This document shows positions 41,943 to 53,400 of a stretch of 64,000 nt of DNA, one piece after another. This stretch comes from Symbiodinium natans (Eukaryota; Sar; Dinophyceae; Suessiales; Symbiodiniaceae): contig CAJNDS010002479.1 of the NCBI GenBank assembly GCA_905221605.1, positions 530,001 through 594,000 of the forward strand. Direction: 5' to 3'. The notes below the pieces were generated by a model, which saw only the letters and a program-made list of their open reading frames with translations, was not told the DNA's origin and searched no databases. Positions within the stretch are counted from its first letter, which is position 1; each line of letters opens with the position of its first letter. The position numbers and the translations under genes are program-made.

Positions 41943-42261
41943 AAGCCAAAAGCATCCAAAGAGCGCCAGAAGTCCAAATCTCCCTATTGTCTTAGAGGCT
42001 CTGGCACCATCACAGCCGGAAAATAGGTTTTGGGGTTCTTCAGGATAAATCCTCACTCAGCCTAAACTCTAAAACCCTGACAAAAAACTTCAAATCCTAA
42101 AACCCTCACCCTCAATCCTAAAACCCTCAAATCCTTAAACCCTAACACCGTCGAACCCTGACACCCCTAGAAAAGCCCTCAAACCCTAAACCCCCAAAAC
42201 CTCAAAACCCTAAAAAACCCCAAACAACCCTTCAAACCCAAAATGCCCTCAACGCCGCACC

Positions 42262-42366
42262 GCAGGCTTCTGTTCTGCCAACGACTTTCGAGTTCTAAGC
42301 CATGAGAAGCACTGCCCGTTCCATTTCAACGGAGGCCACTGGGGCCACATTGTCTACATCATAGAA
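42262..42366 (+). CDS. Possible exon, product unknown
   Basis: After CCGCACCGCAG a frame reads GFCSANDFRVLSHEKHCPFH then FNGGHWGHIVYII. His, Cys and aromatic residues are frequent. The flanks are CCCTAAA-like upstream and TTTAGGG-like downstream, as for proven exons. No family is recognised. Confidence 0.35.
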
Positions 42367-42459
42367 ATTTAGGGTTGAAGCTGTATGGGGTGCAGGTTTA
42401 GTTTTTAGGGTGAACAAAGAAACACTTTCATGTTGTTTCTAGACCGTAAACCCCAAATC

Positions 42460-42705
42460 CCAAACCCTAAACCCTAAACCCTAAACCCTAAACCCTAAAC
42501 CCTAAACCCTAAACCCTAAACCCTAAACGGCTCATAGAAGCAGTGCGCCCGAAGCCGTAAAATTTCAAGCCTGCGGCCCAAGGAGTTCCGTAGTTCTATG
42601 GTCGACAGCTCAGGCACCCTTATGGGGTTTAGGCCAGACCCTGTTAGGGTTTAGGGTTTAGGGTTTAGGGTTTAGGGTTTAGGGTTTAGGGTTTAGGGTT
42701 TAGAC
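42460..42705. repeat. Opposed telomeric arrays
   Basis: A CCCTAAA array (42460-42530) and a TTTAGGG array (42648-42705) face each other across about 115 bases of unique sequence, giving a large inverted repeat. Confidence 0.9.
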
Positions 42706-43429
42706 CCTAAACGAAAGGGTTTTGGGATCATAAACCTTAAGCCTACTCCTTAAACCCTAAACCGTGAACCGCTGGTCCTCTTTAGGGCTTAGGGTCCAGG
42801 GGGCACATATATCTATTTTTTACAGGGCCCCAAATTTCAGCTCCACCCCAGACACATGGAAGCCACTTCCTTTCTCTCAGGAACCGAGTGCTTGAAGGAT
42901 AGGGGGGCTTCGCTCGCATAGTTATATATATATATATATATATGCATAGAAATAGTGGGGTATGGGGGCCCATTCCTTTCAGGGCACTTTGAACTCTACT
43001 ACTTTGTGCCCTAAGCCCTAAACCAACTTGCTAAGTTCCCCGATCGTCCAAGTGAGAAATCCATCCTTCCACGTCGTCGTGCTACTTGTCGCCTGACGTA
43101 GAGCCTGAAGCCCTAAACCCTAAACCCCAACGCCCTAAACCCTTGCCTGCTTGTGCGAGTGCGAGAGTCGAAACCCACAGCCCTAATGACCTAACATTTC
43201 ATGGGGGTTCCCTATGATCCCCCTCTATACTACCCGCGTAGGTTCCCCAGAATTAAGGCTATTTAGGGAGAATTACAAGGAGGGCCCCCCCTTACTATAC
43301 TAACTATAGTTAAGGGACTTATACCCGAATCTTGATTAGGGGGGGAACCGATCGCGTCCTCTGGCTCCGTTGACTCAGTGCGGTATTGTGGCTGCCCTGC
43401 AGATGCGCAGAGGGTTGGGCGAAGGCAGC

Positions 43430-43535
43430 ATGGGTAGTTATAAGTTGTGTTATGTTAGAAGTGCCTTGACTCAGGTTATAATGTTGGCTACCTGAACTTA
43501 TAGCCCTACTATTTAAAACCACGCCTGAACCTTCC
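43430..43535. repeat. Family III palindromic element
   Basis: CATGGGTAGTTATAAGTTG at the left, CAGGTTATAATGTTGGCTACC in the centre and CACGCCTGAACCTTCC at the right. Confidence 0.65.
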
Positions 43536-43559
43536 AAAACCCTAAACCTTACTGTTTAG

Positions 43560-45300
43560 GGTTTAGGGTTCAGGGTTTAGGGTTTAGGGTTTAGGGTTTA
43601 TAGTAGGATTTAGGGTTTAGGGTTTAGGGTTGCTCTTGGTATGTCTTCGGGTTCCTCGGCAGTTGTTCCGTGGAGCATGGCTACACCTTCAACCCTGAAT
43701 CCTTGAAGCGCTGGGGTGGCTTGAGGGGCTCCGGGGTGCAAAGGGGTTTAGGGTGTGGGGTTTAGGGTTTAGGGTTAAGGGTTTAGGGTTTAGGGTTTAG
43801 GGTTTAGGGTTTGGGGGAACCCTTATAGCCCTCAGTGACGGGTTGTGCCCAGTGGCTGAGGTAGCCTGTGCCTTCTTTGCAGCTGCAGAGCAATTTGCTA
43901 TACGGAAAGATCAGGGCGGGGTGTCAGGGGTTTAGCGTTTATTTTGGGTGTAGGGCGTAGGGTTGGTCTCGAGGCACAGTGGCATTACTAAACCCTAAAC
44001 CCTAAAGCCCTGAAATTAGTGTAGATTCAAGAAGAAATTTTCGGGGCTCTTGACACTGCAAGGGCCTAAGGGCTTGGGGCTCTCCAGGAGCGATTCTCCC
44101 TCCCCCTCCCCCAAATTGGTACTTGCCCCAGCTTGGGAATTGCGCACATGACTGCCCTAAACCCTAAAACCCCAAACCCTAAACCCCAAACCCTAAACCC
44201 TAAACTCTGAACCCTAAACCCCTAAATCCTGACAGTCAGCCTCATCGGCCCCCACACTGCTCTGGTTCTTTCCGCTACGTCTGCTGGGGACGTGCAGCGA
44301 ACCGCATCGAAAAAGCGGACTTGGGTTTAGGGTTTAGGGTTTAGGGTTTAGGGGTTTAGGGTTTAGGGTTTAGGGTTTAGGGTTTAGGGTTTAGGGTTTA
44401 GGGTTTAGGGTTTAGCGCACCCAAACGCTCGACCCACCTCTCAACCTCCAGCCCCACCCTAAGCAGTTCACGTGTTCTCTAGGGTTTAGGGTTACTTCCC
44501 AAGCCCTAAAACCCCATGTAGGCTGTAGGATTTGCAGGAAAGCCTGAACTCTAGTAGACTACAATCCCAACAACAAGTGAGCTTCCGAGACCTTCAATCG
44601 AACTGGTCAAGCCCCATACCCGTGGTTTAGGGAGTTTAGGGTTTAGAAAGTCTAGGCTGACGGTTTTTTCAGGTTTCAGGCATGACGATTGGGTTCGGCG
44701 CAAAAGAGACGTATCCGAGGCCAACTTCCATCCACGACGAGGAAGCGCCTTAGGGCCAGCGTGGGTTGTGAGGGTGTCATTGGGTAGTTGAGGTTTCCGG
44801 AACGGCAAGGGCCAACACCGCAAGACCCAAACCACAAACAGACAGAAGCCTAAACCCCTAAACCCTGAGCCCTGGACTTTTTATATAACATGTATCATTA
44901 GGGACATTAGAATGGTTGATTCTTTTCGGGACGCCCATGAGCTAACGCCCACGGTTTGCTTGGCGTAAGCCATGGACCCCCTAAGCCCTTAAAAGACCCG
45001 TAAACTCCCTAAACCCCTACCCCCTTAAACCTCGATCCACAGGCTCAGCGCTGTGCTTGAGCTTGAGGGTTTGGATCTAATTATAGGGTTTAGGGTTTAG
45101 GGTTTAGGGGCTAGGGTTAGTCTTCAACCCTGCCGAACGCTTCTCGAGTTCACCCGCTGAGACCATTTTGCGCTGGCCCCCGCGAGCTCAATGTCATCGC
45201 AAAAGGAACCCTAAACCCTAAGCCGCTAAACTCCAAACCCCCTCAGCCTAAACCCTACACCCCTGAACCCTAAACCCCTGTAACAAAACCATTATAAAGG
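43560..45300. other. Repeat-rich, no confident gene
   Basis: TTTAGGG arrays at 43556-43632, 43760-43815 and 44321-44415 and CCCTAAA arrays at 44155-44230. A short island after TTCTTTGCAG (43882) reads AAEQFAIRKDQGGVSG and could be an exon. Confidence 0.5.
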
Positions 45301-45652
45301 GCGCCTCTATAGGGTGTGGGGGTTTAGGGATACCTAGGGTTTTAGGGTTTTATGGGGTTGGCTTCGGGGGAAGAGTTGCTTATGCTTGTCCAGGTGAGGG
45401 TTGTTGTAGTAGGGTTTTGGTTTAGGGCTGGAAAGTTGTTTTCGCCAGTGGGCGAAGTGCAGGGCGCTTTTCGGTGGGTCGTAAAGATTAGGGGGTACTG
45501 GGGAGTATGGGGGATGGCTAGGAACTAAGTACTTCTTCCCAGCCCGGTTCAGGGGACACTGCAAGCGCTAGAGGTTAAGCTCGTGGGGCCATTGGTGCCT
45601 CCTCAACTCAAAAAGCTGTCAGAAAAGTCGGTGTTGTTTTTTCTTGGTGTGA

Positions 45653-45681
45653 GAGAGAGAGAGAGAGTTTTTTTTTTTTTT

Positions 45682-45722
<41 letters not shown>
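45653..45722. repeat. (GA)n - poly-T - poly-G microsatellite
   Basis: GAGAGAGAGAGAGAG, then more than 20 T, then about 32 G in direct succession. Confidence 0.95.
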
Positions 45723-45725
<3 letters not shown>

Positions 45726-45739
45726 GGCAGGAGGAAGTG

Positions 45740-46182
45740 GTAGACCATACATGGTGCTCCATTGCGCATGTCCACATCATTCGGTTGGGAGTTCAAGAGG
45801 TCCTCGGTGTTCCAGGGCGTTGTCTAGTTGTGCGAATATGCTGTGGTCTCCTTCCAATGTGCCATTGCAAATGCCCGCCGCAGTTTTTGATGTCATCAAG
45901 TTATCAAGGTTCTTATGGTCAGACGCCCTACCTGTAGGTAGGTGTTGCTTCATACTCGAGCTTATCAGACTTCAAAAGATTTCATGCAGAAGCTCACAGC
46001 GATTGTGTCTCCTGCAGCACACGTCGCCCACAGCATGTACATGTCGGAAAGAGTTGCCTTTCTCTGTTGAGGCGTATCGTGGACGTGCGACGTGTTTAGA
46101 TGCAGTGCTTCAGGGATTGAAAAGGGTTCATTCTGTTCAGGCCACCTACGTTAATACGGTCGCATGCGCTTTCCAAGATTGA
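45740..46182 (+). CDS. Unidentified ORF downstream of the microsatellite
   Basis: The part of the open frame after the G run reads PAAVFDVIKLSRFLWSDALP, VGRCCFILELIRLQKISCRS and AYRGRATCLDAVLQGLKRVH, ending VACAFQD with TGA. It looks like a folded protein rather than repeat translation. The start is unclear because the frame enters the low-complexity tract. No family is recognised. Confidence 0.35.
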
Positions 46183-46639
46183 AGGTTCATTGACGCATTG
46201 CTGACACCGCCTGGGCCTTCCTGGAGCCAGGGAAGAGAAGCAACCAGAGGGAGCTTTTAACCCTAAACCCTTAACACTCCCAAGCAAAGCAAAGCCCTGA
46301 CACCCTAGAGGAGTGCTCAGAGTAGTCTCGCACTCAGGGCGCTGCTTAGGGACGCATTGCGCGAGAGGTTCCATTAGAGTTAGGGCATTGCAGTTGCTGA
46401 ATCAGCCCAGGGCTGACTCCCCTGGTTCCTCTGAAGGTGACCCTTAGCTTGCGGACTCCTAAACTCTAAGCCCTATATAAGAAAGCTACTAAGCCGCCCA
46501 AGTCCTAATTGCATGGAGTGCTCTAGGCCACAGGGGAACCAGGGGAGGGTGACGGATTAGGAAGGGAGGCTCATCTTCTTGCCCTGACTCCTGGGTCAGG
46601 ACCTTTTTTGTATTTAGGGTTTAGAAAATCAAAAGTTTG

Positions 46640-46850
46640 GGGTTTAGGGCAAAAGCATCTGCAAGTTGGTCCCGACCCAGCAGTTGCCTTGCTTCTCTCG
46701 TTCTCCTCTGTCAACCTCCGCCGCCCTGCTGCTGGCGACATGCATCCCTTCGCGAAGAATGGCGGCTGCATGTCCGCCCCTCCAGCCATGATGGCCATTC
46801 CGCCCCGGGCACAGACCGCGTGTGGCTGCAGCTCTGGCAGCATAAAGATA
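46640..46850 (+). CDS. Possible exon, product unknown
   Basis: A frame reads GPDPAVALLLSFSSVNLRRP, AAGDMHPFAKNGGCMSAPPA and MMAIPPRAQTACGCSSGS before an (AT)n microsatellite (46857-46935). Two frames are open here, so the call is weak. Confidence 0.25.
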
Positions 46851-46989
46851 GTATATATCGTATATTATATATATATATATACACTGTATATATATATATA
46901 CAGAGTATCTATATATATATATATATATATATTATTATTCATTCATTCATTTAATGCTTGTGGGGGGCACCCGTCACCCTACACCGTAT

Positions 46990-47590
46990 AGTAGAACGTG
47001 TCAGTACCAGCGCGCAACATTGAAGGAAGTCAGTTTCCTAATAACTTGAAACTACGTTCACATTTCGACGTTTTTTTTTTGTTAAGTTGCGCAATGGGTT
47101 CTCAAACGCACAGCTGTTCTCAGATCACTTCGAAACTGAGAATTTCAGTTGTTTGTACGTTCGTCATGTTACATTACAAGAAAGTTGTCCGTTCATGCTG
47201 GTGAAGTAAAAGTTCCAAGTTGTGTTTTCCAACAAACTTCTTGTAACATGACTGTATATTACGAATGGAATCTGTTTATGTTACATGTATTCTAACGCAG
47301 TATACCACGACCGCATATGTCAACAAACATCATCAATGTCGCTTGCAGCGCTAAAGTTTGTGTCTGTCATAACATGTGGGTTATATGTCGCTCAGCAACA
47401 CTTCTTCGGTCAAAACGAGTGGAGGCTTGCCAGGAATTCGATGCATTTAATGGGATTGAAAGTTTTTTTGAACCTTGTTGTAGATTGCAACGAAGGCTTT
47501 CCAAGAACCGCCGGAGCACGAAACCTTGGGTGACAGTGAAGCACAAATCTGCTTTTGTGACGGAGTCGCTGTGTTCAGCTAGAGGCATGT
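46990..47590. other. Unique sequence with an inverted repeat
   Basis: About 600 bases free of telomeric repeats. CATGTTACATTACAAGAAAGTTG (47165) is an imperfect inverted partner of CAAACTTCTTGTAACATGAC (47231). Frames of 60-90 codons exist on both strands with no recognisable motif. Confidence 0.45.
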
Positions 47591-48742
47591 GATCCCTCAA
47601 CCCCAAGCACTATAAGCCCTGTAAACCCTACAAGCTCCATCAATTCCTACAAGCCCTAGAAACCTTATGAACCCAAAACTAACTTCTGAACCTGCAAAAA
47701 AAGTGAACCCTGGACCCTATAAACCCGTTAAGGCCTAGAAGGTTCTTGGAGTTTAGGGCTCGCGCCTCTGCTGCGTTGGCATGGGTTCTTACGTCTTGAC
47801 TTGTGAAACCCGAAGCTTTCACTACTTTGAAACCCCCACAAGTAGGGTTTTAGATTTTGGGTTGAGGGTTTAGGGGGGGTTTAGGGTTTAGGGCTAGGGT
47901 TTAGGGCTTTTGGCTTACGGTCGAGCTGGAGCCACTGGGAGATGCCGCAACTGACGAAGGCTGGACCCTAAAACCCTAAACCCTAAACTTGGGACCCTAA
48001 ACCCTCAACCCCTCAACCCTCAACCCTAAACCCTAAACCCTAAGGCAACGGCTATGCAGCCGCCGGAGCCGTCCCAGGGCTTCCGCCCGCGGCTTTCGCC
48101 AACCTGGGCAGCTCTGCCCCATCCCTGAAACCCACAAAAGGTTCAGGGTTTAGGGTTTAGGGATTAGGGTTTAGGGTTTAGGGTTTAGGGTTTAGTGTTA
48201 GGCGAGGAATATTTGCTAGTACCATTCCCTTATAGTCCCTTTGTTAGTCAATTCTGCAATAACCTTCCCTACACCCTATTTCGTTTCTTGAAGGCCCCCC
48301 CTACATTCGGCCCTCAACCCGAAACCCTTTTCCCTTCCAGAAATTGGGAGCAGTAGCCCAAGATCAGCTGATCTTCAATCATTCATTAGGCCCTCACACC
48401 TACAAACTATACAAAGCATTTCCTTAGCGCCAGACTTCAACTTTGCCCTGGCTCATTGAGGCCCGGGCCACCCAGACGCAGGGGATACTACTTGTCAGTA
48501 GGGTGAGAAGCAAAGCAATCAAGATGATAAACTTAATTAGGGTTTAGGGTTTAGGGTTTAGGGTTTTGGGTTTAGGGTACTTTTAACTACCCATGAACCC
48601 CCAAGTAGTAGCCCTAAACCCTGCTTGCTGGGGTCTTCGCTTCCTGACCGATCAAAGTGGACTCCTGCAAAATGTTCCCTAGACCCGAACACCTGAACCC
48701 CAAACCCGAGACCCCTAAACTTGTAAACCCTAAACCCTAAAC

Positions 48743-48804
48743 CCTAAGCCATTTTGGCTGAAGAACACAGGCGATTTTTCTGACCAATTTTGTTGTGGCT
48801 CAAG
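48743..48804 (+). other. Two relict dinoflagellate spliced-leader copies
   Basis: At 48747-48763 the sequence AGCCATTTTGGCTGAAG differs from the 3' part of the conserved dinoflagellate spliced leader at one base. At 48784-48804 CCAATTTT and GGCTCAAG, both leader pieces, flank a 5-base insertion. They lie 43-100 bases upstream of an intronless ATG-started ORF. Known dinoflagellate genes carry such relics after reverse transcription of a trans-spliced mRNA and reintegration. The first copy is strong, the second is degenerate. Confidence 0.65.
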
Positions 48805-48846
48805 GATTCTTAAGGACTAGGGCCACAATAAGGCAACTCCAGGGAC

Positions 48847-49524
48847 ATGAACTTCTTTGCCCCATTTGTGCCTGTCCCTATTTTGGTGCCAATTGAAGCA
48901 GCCCCAACCCCGGTGTTCACGTCTTGGCAGCCGAACCAGATCAGAGCTACTGACATAGCAGCTTCGGTTCAGGACGTCATTGACTCCTTCCATTTCGAGC
49001 TGGTGAATGCTTACAGGAGATCTCTCTCCTGTGCTCTGAAGTTTTACGCTCAGAGCACTCCAGACAGAAGGGCTGGAGACATGGGGCAAGCATTCTTCTC
49101 GGAGATGGACTGTCCTGACGTGATCTTCCCGCTGCCTCGCACGAGGCAGACATACGCAAGACTCTCTGAAAACCCTCGGTTCTACGCATACCGAGATCGC
49201 CTAACTGGCACCATGCGTGATGACGAGTACGAAGCAGTCCTTGTGTCGGTTTGGGAGGAAGAAGCCAAGTACTTGCACGGCGAGTTGAAGGCTTACGCTA
49301 ACAACATTCAGGTGGTGACATGGGCCATACATGCTCCCATGGTGGAGAACAGTGTATCTCGTGTGTCTGGGTTCACGGCGAAGTGCAAGTCAGCAGCTCT
49401 GCACCTAGGCTTGGAGTTGATTGAGCCCTTCAATGACCTGAGCAACATTCTAGCTCTTAAGGCAGATAATGTGGCCCCAGCATTTGTTCATTGTTGCAAA
49501 CAGGCGACGCCGGGACCGGTGTAG
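48847..49524 (+). CDS. Intronless 225-aa protein, probably a retroposed mRNA copy
   Basis: A single open frame runs from ATG to TAG without telomeric interruption. The start MNFFAPFVPVPILVPIEAAP is hydrophobic and proline-rich. The body has SFHFELVNAYRRSLSCALKF, RAGDMGQAFFSEMDCPDVIF, RDRLTGTMRDDEYEAVLVSV and SAALHLGLELIEPF. Codon use is GC-leaning, as in the thiolase. No domain is recognised. The lack of introns and two spliced-leader relics directly upstream suggest that it arose by reverse transcription of a mature trans-spliced transcript. Whether it is still expressed is unknown, but the frame is intact. Confidence 0.6.
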   Translation: MNFFAPFVPVPILVPIEAAPTPVFTSWQPNQIRATDIAASVQDVIDSFHFELVNAYRRSLSCALKFYAQSTPDRRAGDMGQAFFSEMDCPDVIFPLPRTRQTYARLSENPRFYAYRDRLTGTMRDDEYEAVLVSVWEEEAKYLHGELKAYANNIQVVTWAIHAPMVENSVSRVSGFTAKCKSAALHLGLELIEPFNDLSNILALKADNVAPAFVHCCKQATPGPV

Positions 49525-50340
49525 GCAGAACCAACACAGTAACACCCCGTTTGACACGCTGGCACAAGTCGGATGTAGAGGTGTGATCCATTGTATTGGC
49601 CACAGGCGTGCCCACATCCCATTACCCGGTTGAAATCGTCTGACTTGATGCCGCGCGAGATAGACAGTACACGCTGTCCGTGGGTCTTAAAGACCTCACC
49701 GAGAAGCTGTAGTTGGCTCCCTAGACCAATGAGACTACGAGGGCCTGTACATAGTGATCACTGTTAGCTGCTGCTCACAGAAGGATGGGCAGAGGGACAG
49801 AGGGACGCAGTCCTGGGGCAAGATATGTGGAGAGCCAGCTCATTGGCCACAGGCGTGCCCAGAAGGTATTAAGAACTCAAGCTCCGGGACTCCGAACTGA
49901 GAGAATTCCGCAAGCACCGCCTCGGCGCGGGGCCAGTCGTACCCGGCTTTAGGACCTAGAGATCTTGATCTAAGGTTCTTTTGTTGTGCTTCTCTACGAC
50001 TGGCCCCGAAACCCCTCCGAGGCAATCAAGACCTGTGATGTTTACAGCAGCATGACCCCCTGCCCTGGCACGGAGAGGCATGGACAAGTGGGCGCCCCCT
50101 CCCCCGCCTCCCGGAATGAGGTCTGGTTGCGTTCTTGGGTGTTGAGGTTTGCTGTTGGACGCGTCTTGGGTTGTGGTATTGGCTTCGGGGAGGTGTGGGG
50201 GACCATTAAGACGGTAGGATTTCCTCAACTGAATGCCGAAGGCGAGTTTCTCAGGGCAGTTCCATCAGGCCCGGGATTTTTTTCCACTTCTCCGAGACCG
50301 ACCTACCAACCCCGCATTGCTGTGGCTAGACGGGTGCCAA
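49525..50340. other. Downstream region with direct and inverted repeats
   Basis: TTGGCCACAGGCGTGCCCA occurs twice (49595 and 49841). GCGGGGCCAGTCGTACCC (49927) is an inverted partner of CTACGACTGGCCCCG (49994), with GCCTCGG and CCGAGGC outside it, forming a foldback of about 110 bases. No gene is recognised. Confidence 0.5.
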
Positions 50341-50551
50341 AAAAAGACCCTAAACCCTAAACCCTAAACCCTAAAACCCTAGCCCTAAAACACTAGACAG
50401 CGAAGTGCAAAGGTGCGGGCGCTGGCTGCGGCTGCATCGTCCGGCCGCCAACTGCAGCTGGCACCTTGCTGATTCCAGATCCGAAGACTCCCAAACGGAG
50501 GTTTAGGGTTTAGGGTATTTAGGGTATTTAGGGTTTAGGGTTTAGGGTTTA

Positions 50552-50655
50552 GGGCTACCTGGGACGCTCTTTACCTACAGTTTTAAGGGTTATACAGTTA
50601 TACCTACTAGGGGTAGTTACTACTAAGCTGTAAGTAAATAGAGTCCCAGGGAATG
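50552..50655. repeat. Inverted-repeat element, family VII
   Basis: CTACCTGGGACGCTCTTTAC at the left and GTAAATAGAGTCCCAGGGAA at the right, matching 39178-39290 over both ends and part of the core. Confidence 0.8.
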
Positions 50656-50994
50656 CTCAGGTAGCACGAACACACCGGGTGCTGATACCGGAAAGCCTTT
50701 CGGCCGGGAGTTTGGCCCAACAGTTTGCTTCATGAAGATTTCCTTAAACCCTAACCCTAAACCCTAAACCCTAAACCCTAAACCCTAAACCCGGTTGTTT
50801 AGAACCTGATGTGCCATTTTTCGGGCGGCGCGAATCCAACAAAGCCCTCGACCCTAAGCCCTAAGCCCTAAACCCTAAACCCTAAACCCTAAACCTTAAA
50901 CCCTACCGGGAAGTAGTCCGGGAGAATTTCTCCAATATGGTTAGAAGATGCCAGAAGAAACCCAGCAGAGGCCCAGAAGGATGCTCGGACAGGT

Positions 50995-51160
50995 TAGGGT
51001 TTAGGGTTTAGGGTTTAGGGTTTAGGGTTTAGGGTTTAGGGTTTAGGGTTTAGGGTTTAGGGTTTAGGGTTTAGGGTTTAGGGTTTAGGGTTCAGGCGTT
51101 AGGGTTTAGGGTTTAGGGTGTAGGGTTTAGGGTTCAGGCGTTAGGGTTTAGGGTTTAGGG
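50995..51160. repeat. TTTAGGG array
   Basis: More than twenty units, with two copies of a TTCAGGCGTTAGGG variant block about 50 bases apart, which indicates internal duplication. Confidence 0.95.
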
Positions 51161-51361
51161 TTTAAATAGCGGATCCTTCAAACAGTCATCCCCGAATAGC
51201 CCGGCTAGCTTGACTTTATCGGCAAGACTCCCGTGCTGAAGGGTTCAACATGAGGGTTCAGGGGCCAACCCTGCCTAAAGTAGCTCTGTTGTTTATGCCC
51301 CAAGCTGTTACACACATGTCCCACTGTTGCTTTTCCTGCTTAGCCACTAGATGAACTCATG

Positions 51362-51475
51362 AACTTTCTACTATTTACTTAAGAGCCACCCAAAAAGTAA
51401 AAGGTTCTTCCTGACAAGGGTTTTTTAGGGGGATTATTGTCTTGTTTTTTGGGGGTTCTTAAGCAAATAGTAGTT
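51362..51475. repeat. Inverted-repeat element, family V
   Basis: CTACTATTTACTTAAGAGCC at the left and GGTTCTTAAGCAAATAGTAG at the right, inverted. Confidence 0.8.
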
Positions 51476-52826
51476 TGGGGGCTCCCTTGTTAAGTATAGG
51501 AATAACACAGTTGCACCTTTTTCTTCTTTGATCCTGAGAGCAGCAAGCTTGTTTTGGAAGAAGCTGAAATAACGGTGCTTGTGCCGGCTTGAAACAAAAA
51601 AAAAACCTATCCATTCCCTACATCCCCAAGCCCCCTAAACCCTGAACCCTGAACCCTAAACCCTAAACCCTAAACCCTAAACCCTAAACCCCTGGTTCAA
51701 AGGCTGCGGGAGCTGTGCCGGCTGCGGTGCTTGTGCTGGTTGCGGATGTGGCTACCCAGGCGACTCCGGGCTTAGGGTTTAGGGTTTATGGAAAATTACA
51801 GGTAGGGTGATAAGTGCCTTAATTACGTCATAATTATAGGCTATAAAATTTAAAATAGGTTACATGACTTGCAACCCTACTTACGACTACCGTAAACCCT
51901 AAACCCTGAACCTTGATGTAAGGTTGTTTACGTTTTGGGGCCTTGGGCTCAGGCTTTGAGAGGTCAAGTTGCAGTCCGAACCCACTTCTGGCTGCCTGCA
52001 GAAGGGGAAGCGGCGAAGTACAGATCATGCCGGCAACTTAGGATTTAGGGTTTAGGGTTTAAGGGTTATAAACGGGCCATGACAATGAGCGAATCTTTCA
52101 AGCGGCTTCAAGAGCGGCAAAGCTCACAAATGCCTGCACAACTGAGCAGAGTATTTTGACCACATCCACGGTGCTGCACGAAACAGGGTTCAGGGTTCAG
52201 GGTTTAGGGTTTAGGGTTTGGGGTTTGGGTTTTAGGGTTTAGGGTTCCCCGTATAGCTTTTCATCTGCGCCCTCTATAAAAAGCTGGCTTCTTGAACCAG
52301 AATCATCAGTTCGCCACGTCTGCTACAGCCTGTTTAACCATCCTTAGCTGAAGCCTAAACCCTAAACCCTAAACCCTAAACCCCAAACCCTAAACCCTAA
52401 ACCCTAAACCCCAAACCCCAAACCCTAAACCCTAAACTCTAAACCCTGGCCTTGGAGCCCAGGCCTCCAAAAACCCAATCCAAACACGAAAACTTGCCTT
52501 GCCGGCTGCGACGAGAAAGCCCCCTAAGGTTTTAGGGTTAAACCCTAAACCCCTGTCGGGTTCTTAGATGCTTAGACCAGGTAATCTACCCAAAAAGTAG
52601 GATTTGGCTTCTTAACGTGACGCCCTGCAGCCGACGCTTAGTCTCCTTGCGCATGACCGCGCGAGACTGCGTAATCTTACCTGCTGCGTTGGGGTCTAGG
52701 GTATGGAAAGAAATAGCTGAATTCTTGTTGGCCTTGAATATTGGAAGAGCTGATTGGCTCCTGATTCTGAGGTGACTTACCAAAACAAACAACATCGATT
52801 CGGGGTTAAGAGTGTCGGGCACGTAG

Positions 52827-52920
52827 GGTTTAGGGTTTAGGGTTTAGGGTTTAGGGTTTAGGGTTTAGGGTTTAGGGTTTAGGGTTTAGGGTTTAGGGTT
52901 TAGGGTTTAGGGTTTAGGGC
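52827..52920. repeat. TTTAGGG array
   Basis: Thirteen perfect units. Confidence 0.95.
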
Positions 52921-53400
52921 AACCTTCTCCCATGATTCGCCAGTGATGCCCTCGGCGCCGGCTGTCACCCCCGGCTTGCCGCAGAGCTCCCGAGCTGGAC
53001 TATGGGTGGCTTTCATGGGTCATATGGGGTTCCGGCGGTTTAGGGTTTAGGGTTTAGGGTTTTGGGTTTAGGGTTGCATATGTCCCAGGGGTCACGAAGA
53101 TCGGCAGGAGATTCGGTACAACCTGAGCCCTTATAGACTCGCCATAGACATGTAGAAGAGAAGATCCAAGCCCTGACAGACTCAAACTTCCCGCTTGCGT
53201 CAAGCTCTCACGGTTGGGCCGTTTAGGGTTTAGGGTTTAGGGTTAGGGAACTAGTTAAGTTGAATGGGCATCTTGGGTTTAAGCTTAAGGGCTCAGGAAC
53301 TATCATAGAGGGGGAAAAAGGGGACCATCTTCGAAATTATTTCGGCATTTGGCCTTAGGGCCATTGACTCCAATGCAGATGCCCCTGAGTTCAGGAATAG

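Larger units (their letters stand above)
50656..53230. other. Repeat-rich, no confident gene
   Basis: TTTAGGG arrays at 50995-51160 and 52827-52920, CCCTAAA arrays at 50745-50790 and 52358-52445, and a family V element (51362-51475). A minus-strand frame at 52586-52822 (VSHLRIRSQSALPIFKANKN) is open but unrecognised. Confidence 0.6.
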
